This document shows positions 21,801-37,006 of a stretch of DNA of 64,000 nucleotides, one piece after another. Both the position numbers and the translations under genes were made by a program. Within the stretch, counting starts at the first letter, position 1; each line of letters opens with the position of its first letter. The stretch is from positions 20,414,288 to 20,478,287 of the forward strand of contig CM069605.1 in NCBI GenBank assembly GCA_035771175.1, given 5' to 3'. Source of the DNA: Paratinospora sagittata. Its lineage: Eukaryota; Streptophyta; Magnoliopsida; Ranunculales; Menispermaceae. Below the pieces are notes generated by a model. That model made no database searches, had not been told where the DNA came from, and saw only the letters and a program-made list of their open reading frames with translations.

Positions 21801-24800
21801 ATAATTCAAAACTCATTGAAATTATGATTAAAACCTTTCGAAATTTTTTTTTTCAAAATGAAATACTATATCGAAGCGATTTTGAAGACTTTGCAATTTT
21901 CAGAGTTTTAGTGCTGAGATTGATCGAGATTTTACCCTACACGCCAAATATCAAACTAATGTATTAGACGTGAGATATGTCTTCGTTCTTCGAGCTTGAT
22001 CTTTTGTAGACTTCGAAAGCTATTGTTTGATGTGTTCTTGATGCAATACAAGTGATGTGTTCGTTTTTGATGTGTTATCTTACCGAGACCACTTTGTATA
22101 CTTATAGTTTAAAACAATAAATCTAAGTACAAAAGGAATAAAATGAAGAACTTGCTGAACAATGACGTTATCATCAAGACAGATTGCAATTTTGATTCAA
22201 TTCGAGGCTTCTTCTCTTGGAAAACTCTTTGGAAAGCTCAATCGAACTTGCAAAAATCATGTGTGTCGTATTTTTGAAAATCAGAGAATGAGTGTTTTAT
22301 AAAATTAGAAGTTGCAGGTTAAAGAGCAAGAGAGTACAAAATGATTTGAATTCAAAACGTTGTTTAATCGAAAGTTGTTTTGGGCGTGCGAGACAATGGG
22401 AATCATCTAGGTGTTAGTAGAGAATATTTCAATAAAGATAACCTGGCAAAACTGTGTAAGGAATAGAAAAATAGAGCTAGCGTAACTGTCCAAATATTTC
22501 TCGTTAGAAATATCAGATTTTTGTTTCAGACGTGGATAGCGTGCTATTGGGTCGTGTATCATGTTCTTTCTTAGCAGGCTATAGCAGGTCGATATACACA
22601 AACCCGTGAGCTCGAGTTTTGCAGACTTTCCGATAGCGTGTTATCAAGGCCTACATCGCGCTATTGCCCATTACACTAAAAATGGAAAGAGCACTGCAAG
22701 AGCTTTATAGTGAGTTATCAAAGGGGATAGCGCGCTATAGATAATCTTTTAGAAAAACATATGTTTTATTATAGAACCCTATCAGCGTGCTATCAACACT
22801 GATAGTGCGCTAGTGCCTCCAGGAAAATTTTGGCCAATAGCTGGATAGCCTTATTTTTGAAAACTAAATATTTTGACACTCAAGAACCATTCCATTGACT
22901 CAAAACATATTGATATAAGATTAATAATTTCTAAATATTTCAAAACTCATTGAAATTATGATTAAAACCTTTCGAATTTTTTTTTTTCAAAATGAAATAC
23001 TATATCGAAGTGATTTTGAAGAGTTTGCAATTTTTAGAGTTTTAGTGCTGAGATTGATCGAGATCTTACCCTACACAGCAAATATCAAACTAACGCATTA
23101 GACATGAGATATGTCTTCGTTCTTCGAGCTTGATCTTTTGTAGAATTTGAAAGCTATTGTTTGATGTGTTCTTGATCCAATACAAGTGATGTGTTCGTTT
23201 TTGATGTGTTATCTTACCGAGACCACTTTGTATACTTACAGTTTAAAACAATAAATCTAAGTACAAAAGGAATAAAATGAAGAACTTGCTGAACAATGAC
23301 GTTATCATCAAGACAGATTGCAATTTTGATTCAATTCGAGGCTTCTTCTCTTGGAAAACTCTTTGGAAAGCTCAATCTAACTTGCAAAAATCATGTGTGT
23401 TGTATTTTTGAAAATCAGAGAATGAGCGTTTTATAAAATTAGAAGTTGCAGGTTAAAGAGCAAGAGAGTACAAAATGATTTGAATTCAAAACGTTGTTTA
23501 ATCTAAAGTTGTTTTGGGCGTGCGAGACAATGGGAATCATCTAGGTGTTAGTAGAGAATATTTCAATAAAGATAACCTGGCAAAACTGTGCAAGGAATAG
23601 AAAAATAGAGCTAGCGTAAGTGTCAAAATTTTTCTCGTTAAAAATATCATATTTTTGTTTCAGACGGGGATAGCGTGCTATTGGGTTGTGTATCATGTTC
23701 TTTTTTAGCAGGCTATAGCAGGTCGATATACACAAACCCGTGAGCTCGAGTTTTTCAGACTTTCCGATAGCGTGTTATCAAGGCCTACATCGCGCTATTG
23801 CCCATTACACTAAAAATGGAAAGATCACTGCAAGAGCTTTATAGCGAGTTATCAAAGGGGATAGCGCGCTATAGATAATCTTTTAGAAAAACATATGTTT
23901 TATTATAGAACCCTATCAGCGTGCTATCAACACTGATAGTACGCTAGTGCCTCCTGGAAAATTTTGGCCAATTGCTGGATAGCGTTATTTTTGAAAACTA
24001 AATATTTTGACACTCAAGAACCATTCCATTGACTCAAAACATATTGATATAAGATTAATAATTTCTAAATAATTCAAAACTCATTGAAATTATGATTAAA
24101 ACCTTTCGAAATTTTTTTTTTCAAAATGAAATACTATATCGAAGCGATTTTGAAGACTTTGCAATTTTCAGAGTTTTAGTGCTGAGATTGATCGAGATTT
24201 TACCCTACACGCCAAATATCAAACTAATGTATTAGACGTGAGATATGTCTTCGTTCTTCGAGCTTGATCTTTTGTAGACTTCGAAAGCTATTGTTTGATG
24301 TGTTCTTGATGCAATACAAGTGATGTGTTCGTTTTTGATGTGTTATCTTACCGAGACCACTTTGTATACTTACAGTTTAAAACAATAAATCTAAGTACAA
24401 AAGGAATAAAATGAAGAACTTGCTGAACAATGACGTTATCATCAAGATAGATTGCAATTTTGATTCAATTCGAGGCTTCTTCTCTTGGAAAACTCTTTGG
24501 AAAGCTCAATCGAACTTGCAAAAATCATGTGTGTTGTATGTTTGAAAATCAGAGAATGAGTGTTTTATAAAATTAGAAGTTGCAGGTTAAAGAGCAAGAG
24601 AGTACATAATGATTTGAATTCAAAACGTTGTTTAATCTAAAGTTGTTTTGGGCGTGCGAGACAATGGGAATCATCTAGGTGTTAGTAGAGAATATTTCAA
24701 TAAAGATAACCTGGCAAAACTGTGTAAGGAATAGAAAAATAGAGCTAGCGTAACTGTCCAAATATTTCTCGTTAGAAATATCAGATTTTTGTTTCAGACG

Positions 24801-25666
24801 TGGATAGCGTGCTATTGGGTCGTGTATCATGTTCTTTCTTAGCAGGCTATAGCAGGTCGATATACACAAACCCGTGAGCTCGAGTTTTGCAGACTTTCCG
24901 ATAGCGTGTTATCAAGGCCTACATCGCGCTATTGCCCATTACACTAAAAATGGAAAGAGCACTGCAAGAGCTTTATAGCGAGTTATCAAAGGGGATAGCG
25001 CGCTATAGATAATTTTTTAGAAAAACATATGTTTTATTATAGAACCCTATCAGCGTGCTATCAACACTGATAGTGCGCTAGTGCCTTCTGGAAAATTTTG
25101 GCCAATAGCTGGATAGCCTTAATTTTGAAAACTAAATATTTTGACACTCAAGAACCATTCCATTGACTCAAAACATATTGATATAAGATTAATAGTTTCT
25201 AAATAATTCAAAACTCATTGAAATTATGATTAAAACCTTTCAAATTTTTTTTTTTCAAAATGAAATACTATATAGAAGTGATTTTGAAGAGTTTGCAATT
25301 TTTAGAGTTTTAGTTTTGAGATTGATCGAGATCTTACCCTACACAGCAAATATCAAACTAACGCATTAGACATGAGATATGTCTTCGTTCTTCGAGCTTG
25401 ATCTTTTGTAGACTTCGAAAGCTATTGTTTGATGTGTTCTTGATCCAATACAGGTGATGTGTTCGTTTTTGATGTGTTATCTTACCGAGACCACTTTGTA
25501 TACTTACAGTTTAAAACAATAAATCTAAGTACAAAAGGAATAAAATGAAGAACTTGCTGAACAATGACGTTATCATCAAGACAGATTACAATTTTGATTC
25601 AATTCGAGGCTTCTTCTCTTGGAAAACTCTTTGGAAAGCTCAATCTAACTTGCAAAAATCATGTGT
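18864..25666 (+). repeat. Dimeric higher-order repeat block 1 (three dimers, period about 2268 bp)
   Basis: Monomers starting at 18864, 21131 and 23399 share private variants (GTGCAAGGAATAG, GATAGTACGCTAG, ACGCCAAATATC, TGTATTAGACGTGAG). Those at 19998, 22265 and 24533 share others (CAGCAAATATC, GCATTAGACATGAG). The A-B alternation is regular. Confidence 0.75.
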
Positions 25667-28600
25667 GTTGTATTTTTGGAAATCAGAGAATGAGTGTTTT
25701 ATAAAATTAGAAGTTGCAGGTTAAAGAGCAAGAGAGTACAAAATGATTTGAATTCAAAACGTTGTTTAATCTAAAGTTGTTTTGGGCGTGCTAGACAATG
25801 GGAATCATCTAGGTGTTAGTAGAAAATATTTCAACAAAGATAACTTGGCAAAACTGTGTAAGGAATAGAAAAATAGAGCTAGCATAAGTGTCCAAATTTT
25901 TCTCGTTAAAAATATCATATTTTTGTTTCAGACGTGGATAGCGTGCTTTTGGGTTGTGTATCATGTTCTTTTTTAGCAGGCTATAGCAGGTCGATATACA
26001 CAAACCGGTGAGCTCGAGTTTTTTAGACTTTCCGATAGCGTGTTATCAAGGCCTACATCGCGCTATTGCCCATTACACTAAAAATGGAAAGATCACTGCA
26101 AGAGCTTTATAGCGAGTTATCAAAGGGGATAGCGCGCTAGTGCCTCCTGGAAAATTTTGGCCAATTGCTGGATAGCCTTATTTTTGAAAACTAAATATTT
26201 TGACACTCAAGAACCATTCCATTGACTCAAAACATATTGATATAAGATTAATAATTTCTAAATAATTCAAAACTCATTGAAATTATGTTTAAAACCTTTC
26301 AAAATGTTTTTTTTTTCAAAATGAAATACTATATCGAAGTGATTTTGAAGACTTTGCAATTTTCAGAGTTTTAGTGCTGAGATTGATCGAGATTTTATCC
26401 TACACACCAAAGATCAAACTAATGTATTAGACATGAGATATGTCTTCGTTCTTCGAGCTTGATCTTTTGTAGACTTCGAAAGCTATTGTTTGATGTGTTC
26501 TTGATGCAATACAGGTGATGTGTTCGTTTTTGATGTTTATCTTATCGAGACCACTTCGTATACTTACAATTTAAAACAATGGATAGCCTCTGCAAATCTA
26601 AGTACAAAAGGAATAAAATGAAGAACTTGCTGAACAATGACGTTATCATCAAGATAGATTGCAATTTTGATTCAATTCGAGGCTTCTTCTCTTGGAAAAC
26701 TTTTTGGAAAGCTCAATCTAACTTGCAAAAATCATGTGTGTTGTTTTTTTGAAAATCAGAGAATGAGTGTTTTATAAAATTAGAAGTTGCAGGTTAAAGA
26801 GCAAGAGAGGACAAAATGATTTGAATTCAAAACGTTGTTTAATCTAAAGTTGTTTTGGGCGTGCGAGACAATGGGAATCATCTTGGTGTTAGTAGAGAAT
26901 ATTTCAATAAAAATAACCTGGCAAAACTGTGTAAGGAATAGAAAAATAGAGCTAGCATAAGTGTCCAAATTTTTCTCGTTAAAAACATCAGATTTTTGTT
27001 TCAGACGTGGATAGCGTGCTATTGGGTTGTGTATCATGTTCTTTTTTAGCAGGCTATAGCAGGTCGATATACACAAACCCGTGAGCTCGAGTTTTTCAGA
27101 CTTTCCGATAACGTGTTATCAAGGCTTATATCGCGCTATTGCCCATCTCTCTAAAAATGGAAAGATCACTGCAACAGCTTTATAACGAGTTATCAAACGG
27201 GATAGCGCGCTATAGATAATTTTCCAGAAAACATATGTTTTATTATAGAACCCTATCAGCGTGCTATCAACACTGATAGTCCGCTAGTGCCTTCTGGAAA
27301 ATTTTGGCCAATTGCAAGATAGCCTTATTTTTGAAAAATAAATATTTTGACACTCAAGAATCATTCCATTGACTCAAAACATATTGATATAAGATTAATA
27401 ATTTCTAAATAATTCAAAACTCATTGAAATTATGATTAAACCTTTCGAAATTTTTTTATTCAAAATGAAATATTATATCGAAGTGATTTTGAAGAGTTTG
27501 CAATTTTTAGAGTTTTAGTGCTGAGATTGATCGAGATTTTACCCTACACACCAAATATCAAACTAATGCATTAGACATGAGATATGTCTTCGTTCTTCGA
27601 GCTTGATCTTTTGTAGACTTCGAAAGCTATTGTTTGATGTGTTCTTGATGCAATACAGGTGATGTGTTCGTTTTTGATGTTTATCTTATCGAGACCACTT
27701 CGTATACTTACAATTTAAAACAATGGATAGCCTCTGCAAATCTAAGTACAAAAGGAATAAAATGAAGAACTTTCTGAACAATGACATTATCATCAAGACA
27801 GATTACAATTTTGATTCAATTCGAGGCTTCTTCTCTTGGAAAACTCTTTGGAAAGCTCAGTCTAACTTGCAAAAATTATGTGTGTTGTATTTTTGAAAAT
27901 CAGAGAATGAGTGTTTTATAAAATTAGAAGTTGCAGGTTAAAGAGCAAGAGAGTACAAAATGATTTGAATTCAAAACGTTGTTTAATCTAAAGTTGTTTT
28001 GGGCGTGCGAGACAATGGGAATCATCTAGGTGTTAGTAGAGAATATTTCAAAAAAGATAACTTGGCAAAACTGTGTAAGGAATAGATAAATAGAGCTAGC
28101 ATAAGTGTCCAAATTTTTCTCGTTAAAAATATCATATTTTTGTTTCAGACGTAGATAGCGTGCTATTGGGTTGTGTATCATGTTCTTTTTTAGCAGGCTA
28201 TAGCAGGTCGATATACACAAACCGGTGAGCTCGAGTTTTTCAGACTTTCCGATAGCGTGTTATCAAGGCCTACATCGCGCTATTGCCCATTACACTAAAA
28301 ATGGAAAGATCACTGCAAGAGCTTTATAGCGAGTTATCAAAGGGGATAGCGCGCTATAGATAATCTTTTAGAAAAACATATGTTTTATTATAGAACCCTA
28401 TCAGCGTGCTATCAACACTGATAGTGCGCTAGTGCCTCCTGGAAAATTTTGGCCAATTGCTGGATAGCCTTATTTTTGAAAACTAAATATTTTGACACTC
28501 AAGAACCATTCCATTGACTCAAAACATATTGATATAAGATTAATAAATTCTAAATAATTCAAAACTCATTGAAATTATGTTTAAAACCTTTCAAAATGTT

Positions 28601-31600
28601 TTTTTTTCAAAATGAAATACTATATCGAAGTGATTTTGAAGACTTTGCAATTTTCAGAGTTTTAGTGCTGAGATTGATCGAGATTTTATCCTACACACCA
28701 AAGATCAAACTAATGTATTAGACGTGAGATATGTCTTCGTTCTTCGAGCTTGATCTTTTATAGACTTCGAAAGCTATTGTTTGATGTGTTCTTGATGCAA
28801 TACAGGTGATGTGTTCGTTTTTGATGTTTATCTTATCGAGACCACTTTGTATACTTACAATTTAAAACAATGGATAGCCTCTGCAAATCTAAGTACAAAA
28901 GGAATAAAATGAAGAACTTTCTGAACAATGACATTATCATCAAGACAGATTACAATTTTGATTCAATTCGAGGCATCTTCTCTTGGAAAACTCTTTGGAA
29001 AGCTCAATCTAACTTGCAAAAATCATGTGTGTTGTATTTTTGAAAATCAGAGAATGAGTGTTTTATAAAATTAGAAGTTGCAGGTTAAAGAGCAAGAGAG
29101 TACAAAATGATTTGAATTCAAAACGTTGTTTAATCTAAAGTTGTTTTGGGCGTGCGAGACAATGGGAATCATCTAGGTGTTAGTAGAGAATATTTCAACA
29201 AAGATAACTTGGCAAAACTGTGTAAGGAATAGAAAAATAGAGCTAGCATAAGTGTCCAAATTTTTCTCGTTAAAAATATCAGATTTTTGTTTCAGACGTG
29301 GATAGCGTGCTATTGGGTTGTGTATCATGTTGTTTTTTAGCAGGCTATAGCAGGTCGATATAAACAAACCCGTGAGCTCGAGTTTTTCAGACTTTCCGAT
29401 AGCGTGTTATCAAGGCTTATGTCGCGCTATTGCCCATCTCACTAAAAATGGAAAGATCACTGCAACAGCTTTATAGCGAGTTATCAAAGGGGATAGCGCT
29501 ATAGATAATTTTCCAGAAAAACATATGTTTATTATAGAACCCTATCAGCGTGCTATCAACACTGATAGTCCGCTAGTGCCTTCTGGAAAATCTTGGCCAA
29601 TTGCAGGATAGCCTTGTTTTTGAAAAATAAATATTTTGACACTCAAGAATCATTCCATTGACTCGAAACATATTGATATAAGATTAATAATTTCTAAATA
29701 ATTCAAAACTCATTGAAATTTTGATGAAAAACTTTCGAATTTTTTTTTTCAAAATGAAATACTATATCGAAGTGATTTTTGAAGACTTTGCAATTTTTAG
29801 AGTTTTAGTCCTAAGATTGATCGAGATTTTACCCTACACTGCAAAGATCAAACTAATGCATTAGACATGAGATATGTATTCGTTCTTCGAGCTTGATCTT
29901 TTGTAGACTTCGAAAGCTATTGTTTGATGTGTTCATGATGCAATACAGGTGATGTGTTCTTTTTTGATGAACAATCTTGCCGAGACCACTTCCTATACTT
30001 ACAGTTTAAAACAATATATAGCTTCTGCAAATCGAAGCACAAAAGGAATAAAATGAAGAACTTGCTGAACAATGACGTTATCATCAAGACAGATTACAAT
30101 TTTGATTCAATTCGATGCTCCTTCTCTTGGAAAACTCTTTGGAAAGCTCAATCGAACTTGCAAAAATCATGTGTGTTGTATTTTTGAAAATCAGAGAATG
30201 AGTGGTTTACAAAATTAGAAGTTGCAGGTTAAAGAGCAAGAGAGTACAAAATGATTTGAATTCAAAATGTTGTTTAATCTAAAGTTGTTTTGGGCGTGCG
30301 AGACAATCGGAATCATCTAGGTGTTAGTAGAGAATATTTCAACAAAGATAACCTGGCAAAAAAATGTTTAAGGAATAGAAAAATCGAGCAAGCATAAGTG
30401 TACAAATTTTTCTCGTTAGAAATATCAGATTTTTGTTTCAGACGTGGATAGCATGCTATTGGTTGTGTATCATGTTCTCTTTTAGCAGGCTATAGCAGGT
30501 CGATATACACAAACCCGTGAGCTCGAGTTTTTCAGACTTTCCGATAGCGTGTTATCAAGGCCTATAGTGCGCTATCGCCCATCTCACAAGAAATGGAAAG
30601 ATCACTGCAACAGCTTTATGCAGAGTTATCAAAGGGGATAGCGCTATAGATAATTTTACAGAAAAACATATGTTTATTATAGAACCCTATCAGCGTGCTA
30701 TCAACACTGATAGTCCGCTAGTGCCTTCTAGAAAATTTTGGGCAATTGCAGGATAGCCTTATTTTTGAAAAATAAATATTTTGACACTCAAGAATCATTC
30801 CATTGACTCAAAACATATTGATTTAAGATTAATAATTTCTAAATAATTCAAAACTCATTGAAATTATGATTAAAACCTTTCGAAATTTTTTATTTCAAAA
30901 TGAAATACATCGAAGTGATTTTGAAGACTTTGCAATTTTCAGAGTTTTAGTGCTGAGATTGATCGAGATTTTACCCTACACACCAAATATCAAACTAATG
31001 CATTAGACATGAGATATGTCTTCGTTCTTCGAGCTTCATCTTTTGTAGACTTCGAAAGCTATTGTTTGATGTGTTCTTGATGCGATACAGGTGATGTGTT
31101 CATTTTTGATGAACAATCTTACCGAGACCACTTCCTATACTTACAGTTTAAAACAATGGATAGCCTCTGCAAATCTAAGTACAAAAGGAATAAAATGAAG
31201 AACTTGCTAAACAATAACGTTATCATCAAGACAGATTGCAATTTTGATTCAATTCGAGGCTTCTTCTCTTGGAAAACTCTTTGGAAAGCTCAATATAAAT
31301 TGCAAAAATCATGTGTGTTGTATTTTTGAAAATCAGAGAATGAGTGTTTTATAAAATTAGATGTTGCAGGTTAAAGAGCAAGAGAGTACAAAATGATTTG
31401 AATTCAAATCATTGTTCAATCTAAAGTTGTTTTGGGCGTGCGAGAAAATGGGACTCATCTAGGTGTTAGTAGAGAATATTTCAATAAAGATAACCTGGCA
31501 AAACTGTGTAAGGAATAGAAAAATCGAGCAAGCATAAGTGTCAAAATTTTTCTCGTTAGAAATATCAGATTTTTGTTTGAGACGTGGATAGCGTGCTATT

Positions 31601-34600
31601 GGGTTGTGTATCGTGTTCTTTTTTAGCAGGCTATAGCAGGTCGATATACACAAACCCGTGAGCTCGAGTTTTTCAGACTTCCCGATAGCGTGTTATCAAC
31701 GCCTATAGTACGCTATCGCCCATCTCACAAGAAATGGAAAGATCGCTGCAACAGCTTTATAGCGAGTTATCAAAGGGGATAGCGCGCTATAGATAATTTT
31801 TCTAGAAAAACATATGTTTATTATAGAACCCTATCAGCGTGCTTTCAACACTGATAGTGCGCTAGTGCCTTCTGGAAAATTTTGGCCAATTGCTGGATAG
31901 CCTTATTTTCGAAAAATAAATATTTTGACACTGAAGAACCATTCCATTGACTCAAAACATATTGATATAAATTAATAATTTCTAAATAATTCAAAACTCA
32001 TTGAAATTATGATTAAAACCTTCCGAAATTTTTTTTTCAAAATGAAATACATCGAAGTGATTTTGAAGACTTTGCAATTTTCAGAGTTTTAGTGCTGAGA
32101 TTGATCGAGATTTTACCCCACACACCAAAGATCAAACTAATGCATTAGACATGAGATATGTCTTCGAAAGCTATTGTTTGATGTGTTCTTGATGCAATAC
32201 AGGTGATGTGTTCGTTTTTTATGCGTTATCCTACCGAGACCACTTCATATACTTACAGTTTAAAACAAAGGATAGCCTCTGCAAATCTAAGCACAAAAGG
32301 AATAAAATGATGAACTTGCTGAACAATGACGTTATCATCAAGACAGATTGTAATTTTAATTCAATTCGAGGCTTCTTCTCTTGGAAAACTCTTTGGAAAG
32401 CTCAATCTAACTTCCAAAAATCATGTGTGTTGTATTTTTGAAAATCAGAGAATGAGTGTTTTATAAAATTAGATGTTGCAGGTTAAAGAGCAAGAGAGTA
32501 CAAAATGATTTGAATTCAAAACATTGTTTAATCTAAAGTTGTTTTGGGCGACCGAGACAATCGGAATCATTTTGGTGTTAGTAGAGAATATTTCAATAAA
32601 GATAACCTGGCAAAACTGTGCAAGGAATAGAAAAATCGAGCAAGCATAAGTGTCCAAATTTTTCTCGTTAGAAATATCAGATTTTTGTTTCAGCCGTGGA
32701 TAGCGTGCTATTAGGTTGTGTATCATGTTCGTTTTTAGCAGGCTTTAGCAGGTCGATATACACAAACCCGTGAGCTCGGGTTTTTCAGACTTTCCGATAG
32801 CGTGTTATCAAGGCCTATAGCGCACTATCGCCCATCTCAAAAGAAATGGAAAGATCACTGCAACAGCTTTATAGCGAGTTATCAAAGGGGGTAGCGCGCT
32901 ATAGATAATTTTCCAGAAAAACATATGTTTATTATAGACCCCTATCAGCGTGCTATCAACACTGATAGTCCGCTAGTGCCTTCTGGAAAATCTTGGCGAA
33001 TTGCAGGATAGCCTTATTTTTGAAAAATAAATATTTTGACACTCAAGAATCATTCCATTGACTCGAAACATATTGATATAAGATTAATAATTTCTAAATA
33101 ATTCAAAACTCATTGAAATTATGATTAAAACCTTTCGAATTTTTTTTTTCAAAATGAAATACTATATCGAAGTGATTTTGAAGACTTTGCAATTTTCAGA
33201 GTTTTAGTGCTGAGATTGATCGAGATTCTACCCTACGCTCCAAAGATCAAACTAATGCATTAGACATGAGAAATGTATTCGTTCTTCGAGCTTGATCTTT
33301 TGTAGACTTTGAAAGCTATTGTTTGATGTGTTCTTGATGCAATACAGGTGATGTGTTCGTTTTTTATGAACAATCTTGCCGAGACCACTTCCTATACTTA
33401 CAGTTTAAAACAACGGATAGCCTCTGCAAATCTAAGTACAAAAGGAATAAAATGAAGAACTTGCTGAACAATGACGTTATCATCAAGAAAGATTGCAATT
33501 TTTATTCAATTCGAGGCTTCTTCTCTTGGAAAACTCTTTGGAAAGCTCAAATCTAACTTGCAAAAATCATGTGTGTTGTATTTTTGAAAATCAGAGAATG
33601 AGTGTTTTATAAAATTAGATGTTGCAGGTTAAAGAGCAAGAGAGTACAAAATGATTTGAATTCAAAACATTGTTCAATCTAAAGTTGTTTTGGGCGTGCG
33701 AGACAATGGGAATCATCTAGGTGTTAGTAGACAATATTTCAATGAAGATAACCATGGCAAAACTGTGTAAGGAATAGAAAAATCGAGCAAGCATAAGTGT
33801 CCAAGTTTTTCTAGTTAGCAATATCAGATTTTTGTTTCAGACGTGGATAGCGTGCTATTGGGTTGTGTATCATGTTCGTTTTTAGCCGGCTATAGCAGGT
33901 CGATATACACAAACCCGTGAGCTCGAGTTTTTCAGACTTTCCGATAGCGTGTTATCAAGGCCAATAGCACGCTATCGCCCATCTCACAAGAAATGGAAAG
34001 ATCACTGCAACAGCTTTATAGCGAGTTATCAAAGGGGGTAGCGCGCTATAGATAATTTTCCAGAAAAAACATATGTTTATTATAGAACCCTATCAGCGTG
34101 CTATCAACACTGATAGTCCGCTAGTGCCTTCTGGAAAATCTTGGCGAATTGCAGGATAGCCTTATTTTTGGAAAATAAATATTTTGACACTCAAGAATCA
34201 TTCCATTGACTCAAAACATATTGATATAAGATTAATAATTTCTAAATAATTCAAAACTCATTGAAATTATGATTAAAACCTTTCAAAATTTTTTTTCAAA
34301 ATGAAATACTATATCGAAGTGATTTTGAAGACTTTGCAATTTTCAGAGTTTTAGTGCTGAGATTGATCGAGATTTTACCCTACACACCAAATATCAAACT
34401 AATGCATTAGACATGAGATATGTCTTCGTTCTCCGAGCTTGATCTTTTGTAGACTTCGAAAGCTATTGTTTGATGTGTTCTTGATGCAATACAGATGATG
34501 TGTTCGTTTTTGATGTGTTATCTTACCGAGACCACTTCATATACTTACAGTTTAAAACAATGGATAGCCTTTGCAAATCTAAGTACAAAAGGAATAAAAT

Positions 34601-37006
34601 GAAGAACTTGTTGAACAATGATGTTATCATCAAGACAGATTGCAATTTTTATTCAATTCGAGGCTTCTTCTCTTGGAAAACTCTTTGGAAAGCTCAAATC
34701 TAACTTGCAAAAATCATGTGTGTTGTATTTTTGAAAATCAGAGAATGAGTGTTTTATAAAATTAGATGTTGCAGGTTAAAGAGCAAGAGAGTACAAAATG
34801 ATTTGAAATCAAACCATTGTTCAATCTAAAGTTGTTTTGGGCGTGCGAGACAATGGGAATCATCTAGGTGTTAGTAGAGAATATTTCAATAAAGATAACC
34901 TGGCAAAACTGTGTAAGGAATAGAAAATTCGAGCAAGCATAAGTGTCCAAATTTTTCTCGTTAGAAATATCAGATTTTTGTTTCAGACATGGATAGCGTG
35001 CTATTGGGTTGTGTATCATGTTCGTTCTTAGCCGGCTATAGCAGGTCGATATACACAAACCCGTGAGATCGAATTTTCCAGACTTTTCGATAGCGTGTTG
35101 TCAAGGCCTATAGCACGCTATTGCCCATCTCACTAAAAATGGAAAGATCACTGCAACAGCTTTATAGCGAGTTATCAAAGGGGGTAGCGCGCTATAGATA
35201 ATTTTCCAGAAAAACATACGTTTATTATAGAACCCTATCAGCTTGCTATCAACACTGATAGTCCGCTAGTGCCTTCTGGAAAATTTTGGCCAATTGCAGG
35301 ATAGCCTTATTTTTGAAAAATAAATATTTTGACACTCAAGAATCATTCCATTGACTCAAAACATATTGATATAAGATTAATAATTTCTAAATAATTCAAA
35401 ACTCATTGAAATTATGATTAAAACCTTTCGAAATTTTTTTTTCAAAATGAAATACTATATCGAAGAGATTTTGAAGGCTTTGCAATTTTCAGAGTTTTAG
35501 TGCTGAGATTGATCGAGATTTTACCCAACACACCAAATATCAAACTAATGCATTAGACATGAGATATGTCTTCGTTCTTCGAGCTTGATCTTTTGTAGAC
35601 TTCGAAAGCTATTGTTTGATGTGTTCTTGATGCAATACAGGTGATGTGTTCGTTTTTTATGTGTTATCTTACCGAGACCACTTCATATACTTACAGTTTA
35701 AAAGAATGGATAGCCTCTGCAAATCTAAGTACAAAAGGAATAAAATGAAGAACTTGCTGAACAATAACGTTATCATCAAGACAGATTGCAATTTTGATTC
35801 AATTCGAGGCTTCTTCTCTTGGAAAACTCTTTGGAACTTAAATCTAACTTGCAAAAATCATGTGTGTTGTATTTTTGAAAATCAGAGAATGAGTGTTCTA
35901 TAAAATTAGATGTTGCAGGTTAAAGAGCAAGAGAGTACAAAATGATTTGAATTCAAAACATTGTTCAATCTAAAGTTGTTTTGGGCGTGCGAGACAATGG
36001 GAATCATCTAGGTGTTAGTAGAGAATATTTCAATAAAGATAACCTGGCAAAACTGTGTAAGGAATAGAAAAATCGTGCAAGCATAAGTGTCCAAATTCTT
36101 CTCGTTAGAAATATCTGATTTTTGTTTCAGACGTGGATAGCGTGCTATTGGGTTGTGTATCATGTTCGTTTTTAGCCGGCTATAGCATGTCGATATACAC
36201 AAACCCGTGAGCTCGAGTTTTTCAGACATTCCGATAGCGTGTTATCAAGGCCTATAGCACGCTATCGTCCATCTCACAAAAAATGGAAAGATCACTGCAA
36301 CAGCTTTATAGCGAGTTATCAAAGGGGGTAGCGCTATAGATAATTTCCAGAAAAACATATGTTTATTGTAGAACCCTATCAGCGTGCTATCAACACTGAT
36401 AGTCCGCTAGTGCCTTCTGGAAAATTTTGGCCAATTGCAGGATAGCCTTATTTTTGAAAAATAAATATTTTGACACTCAAGAATCATTCCATTGACTCAA
36501 AACATATTGATATAAGATTAATAATTTCTAAATAATTCAAAACTCATTGAAATTATGATTAAAACCTTTCGAAATTTTTTTTTCAAAATGAAATACTATA
36601 TCGAAGAGATTTTGAAGGCTTTGCAATTTTCAGAGTTTTAGTGCTGAGATTGATCGAGATTTTACCCAACACACCAAATATCAAACTAATGCATTAGACA
36701 TGAGATATGTCTTCGTTCTTCGAGCTTGATCTTTTGTAGACTTCGAAAGCTATTGTTTGATGTGTTCTTGATGCAATACAGGTGATGTGTTCGTTTTTTA
36801 TGTGTTATCTTACCGAGACCACTTCATATACTTACAGTTTAAAAGAATGGATAGCCTCTGCAAATCTAAGTACAAAAGGAATAAAATGATGAACTTGCTG
36901 AACAATAACGTTATCATCAAGACAGATTGCAATTTTGATTCAATTCGAGGCTTCTTCTCTTGGAAAACTCTTTGGAACTCAAATCTAACTTGCAAAAATC
37001 ATGTGT

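Larger units (their letters stand above)
12060..25666 (+). repeat. Short-class satellite block (12 monomers, 1133-1135 bp)
   Basis: These monomers lack a 13 bp segment (GGATAGCCTCTGC-like) after TTTAAAACAAT that the long class keeps; they read AACAATAAATCTAAG. The first monomer (8632) is also short, while 9767 and 10914 are long. Adjacent copies are nearly identical in places, for example 13193 and 14327, showing recent local amplification. Confidence 0.85.

Noticed and set aside
31096..31329. A plus-strand frame of 61-85 residues (starting MFVFD or similar) in many long-class monomers
   Set aside because: Open in some copies, broken or of different length in others, and overlapped by an equally open antisense frame (for example 35669-35854). 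This behaves like chance openness in AT-rich repeats.
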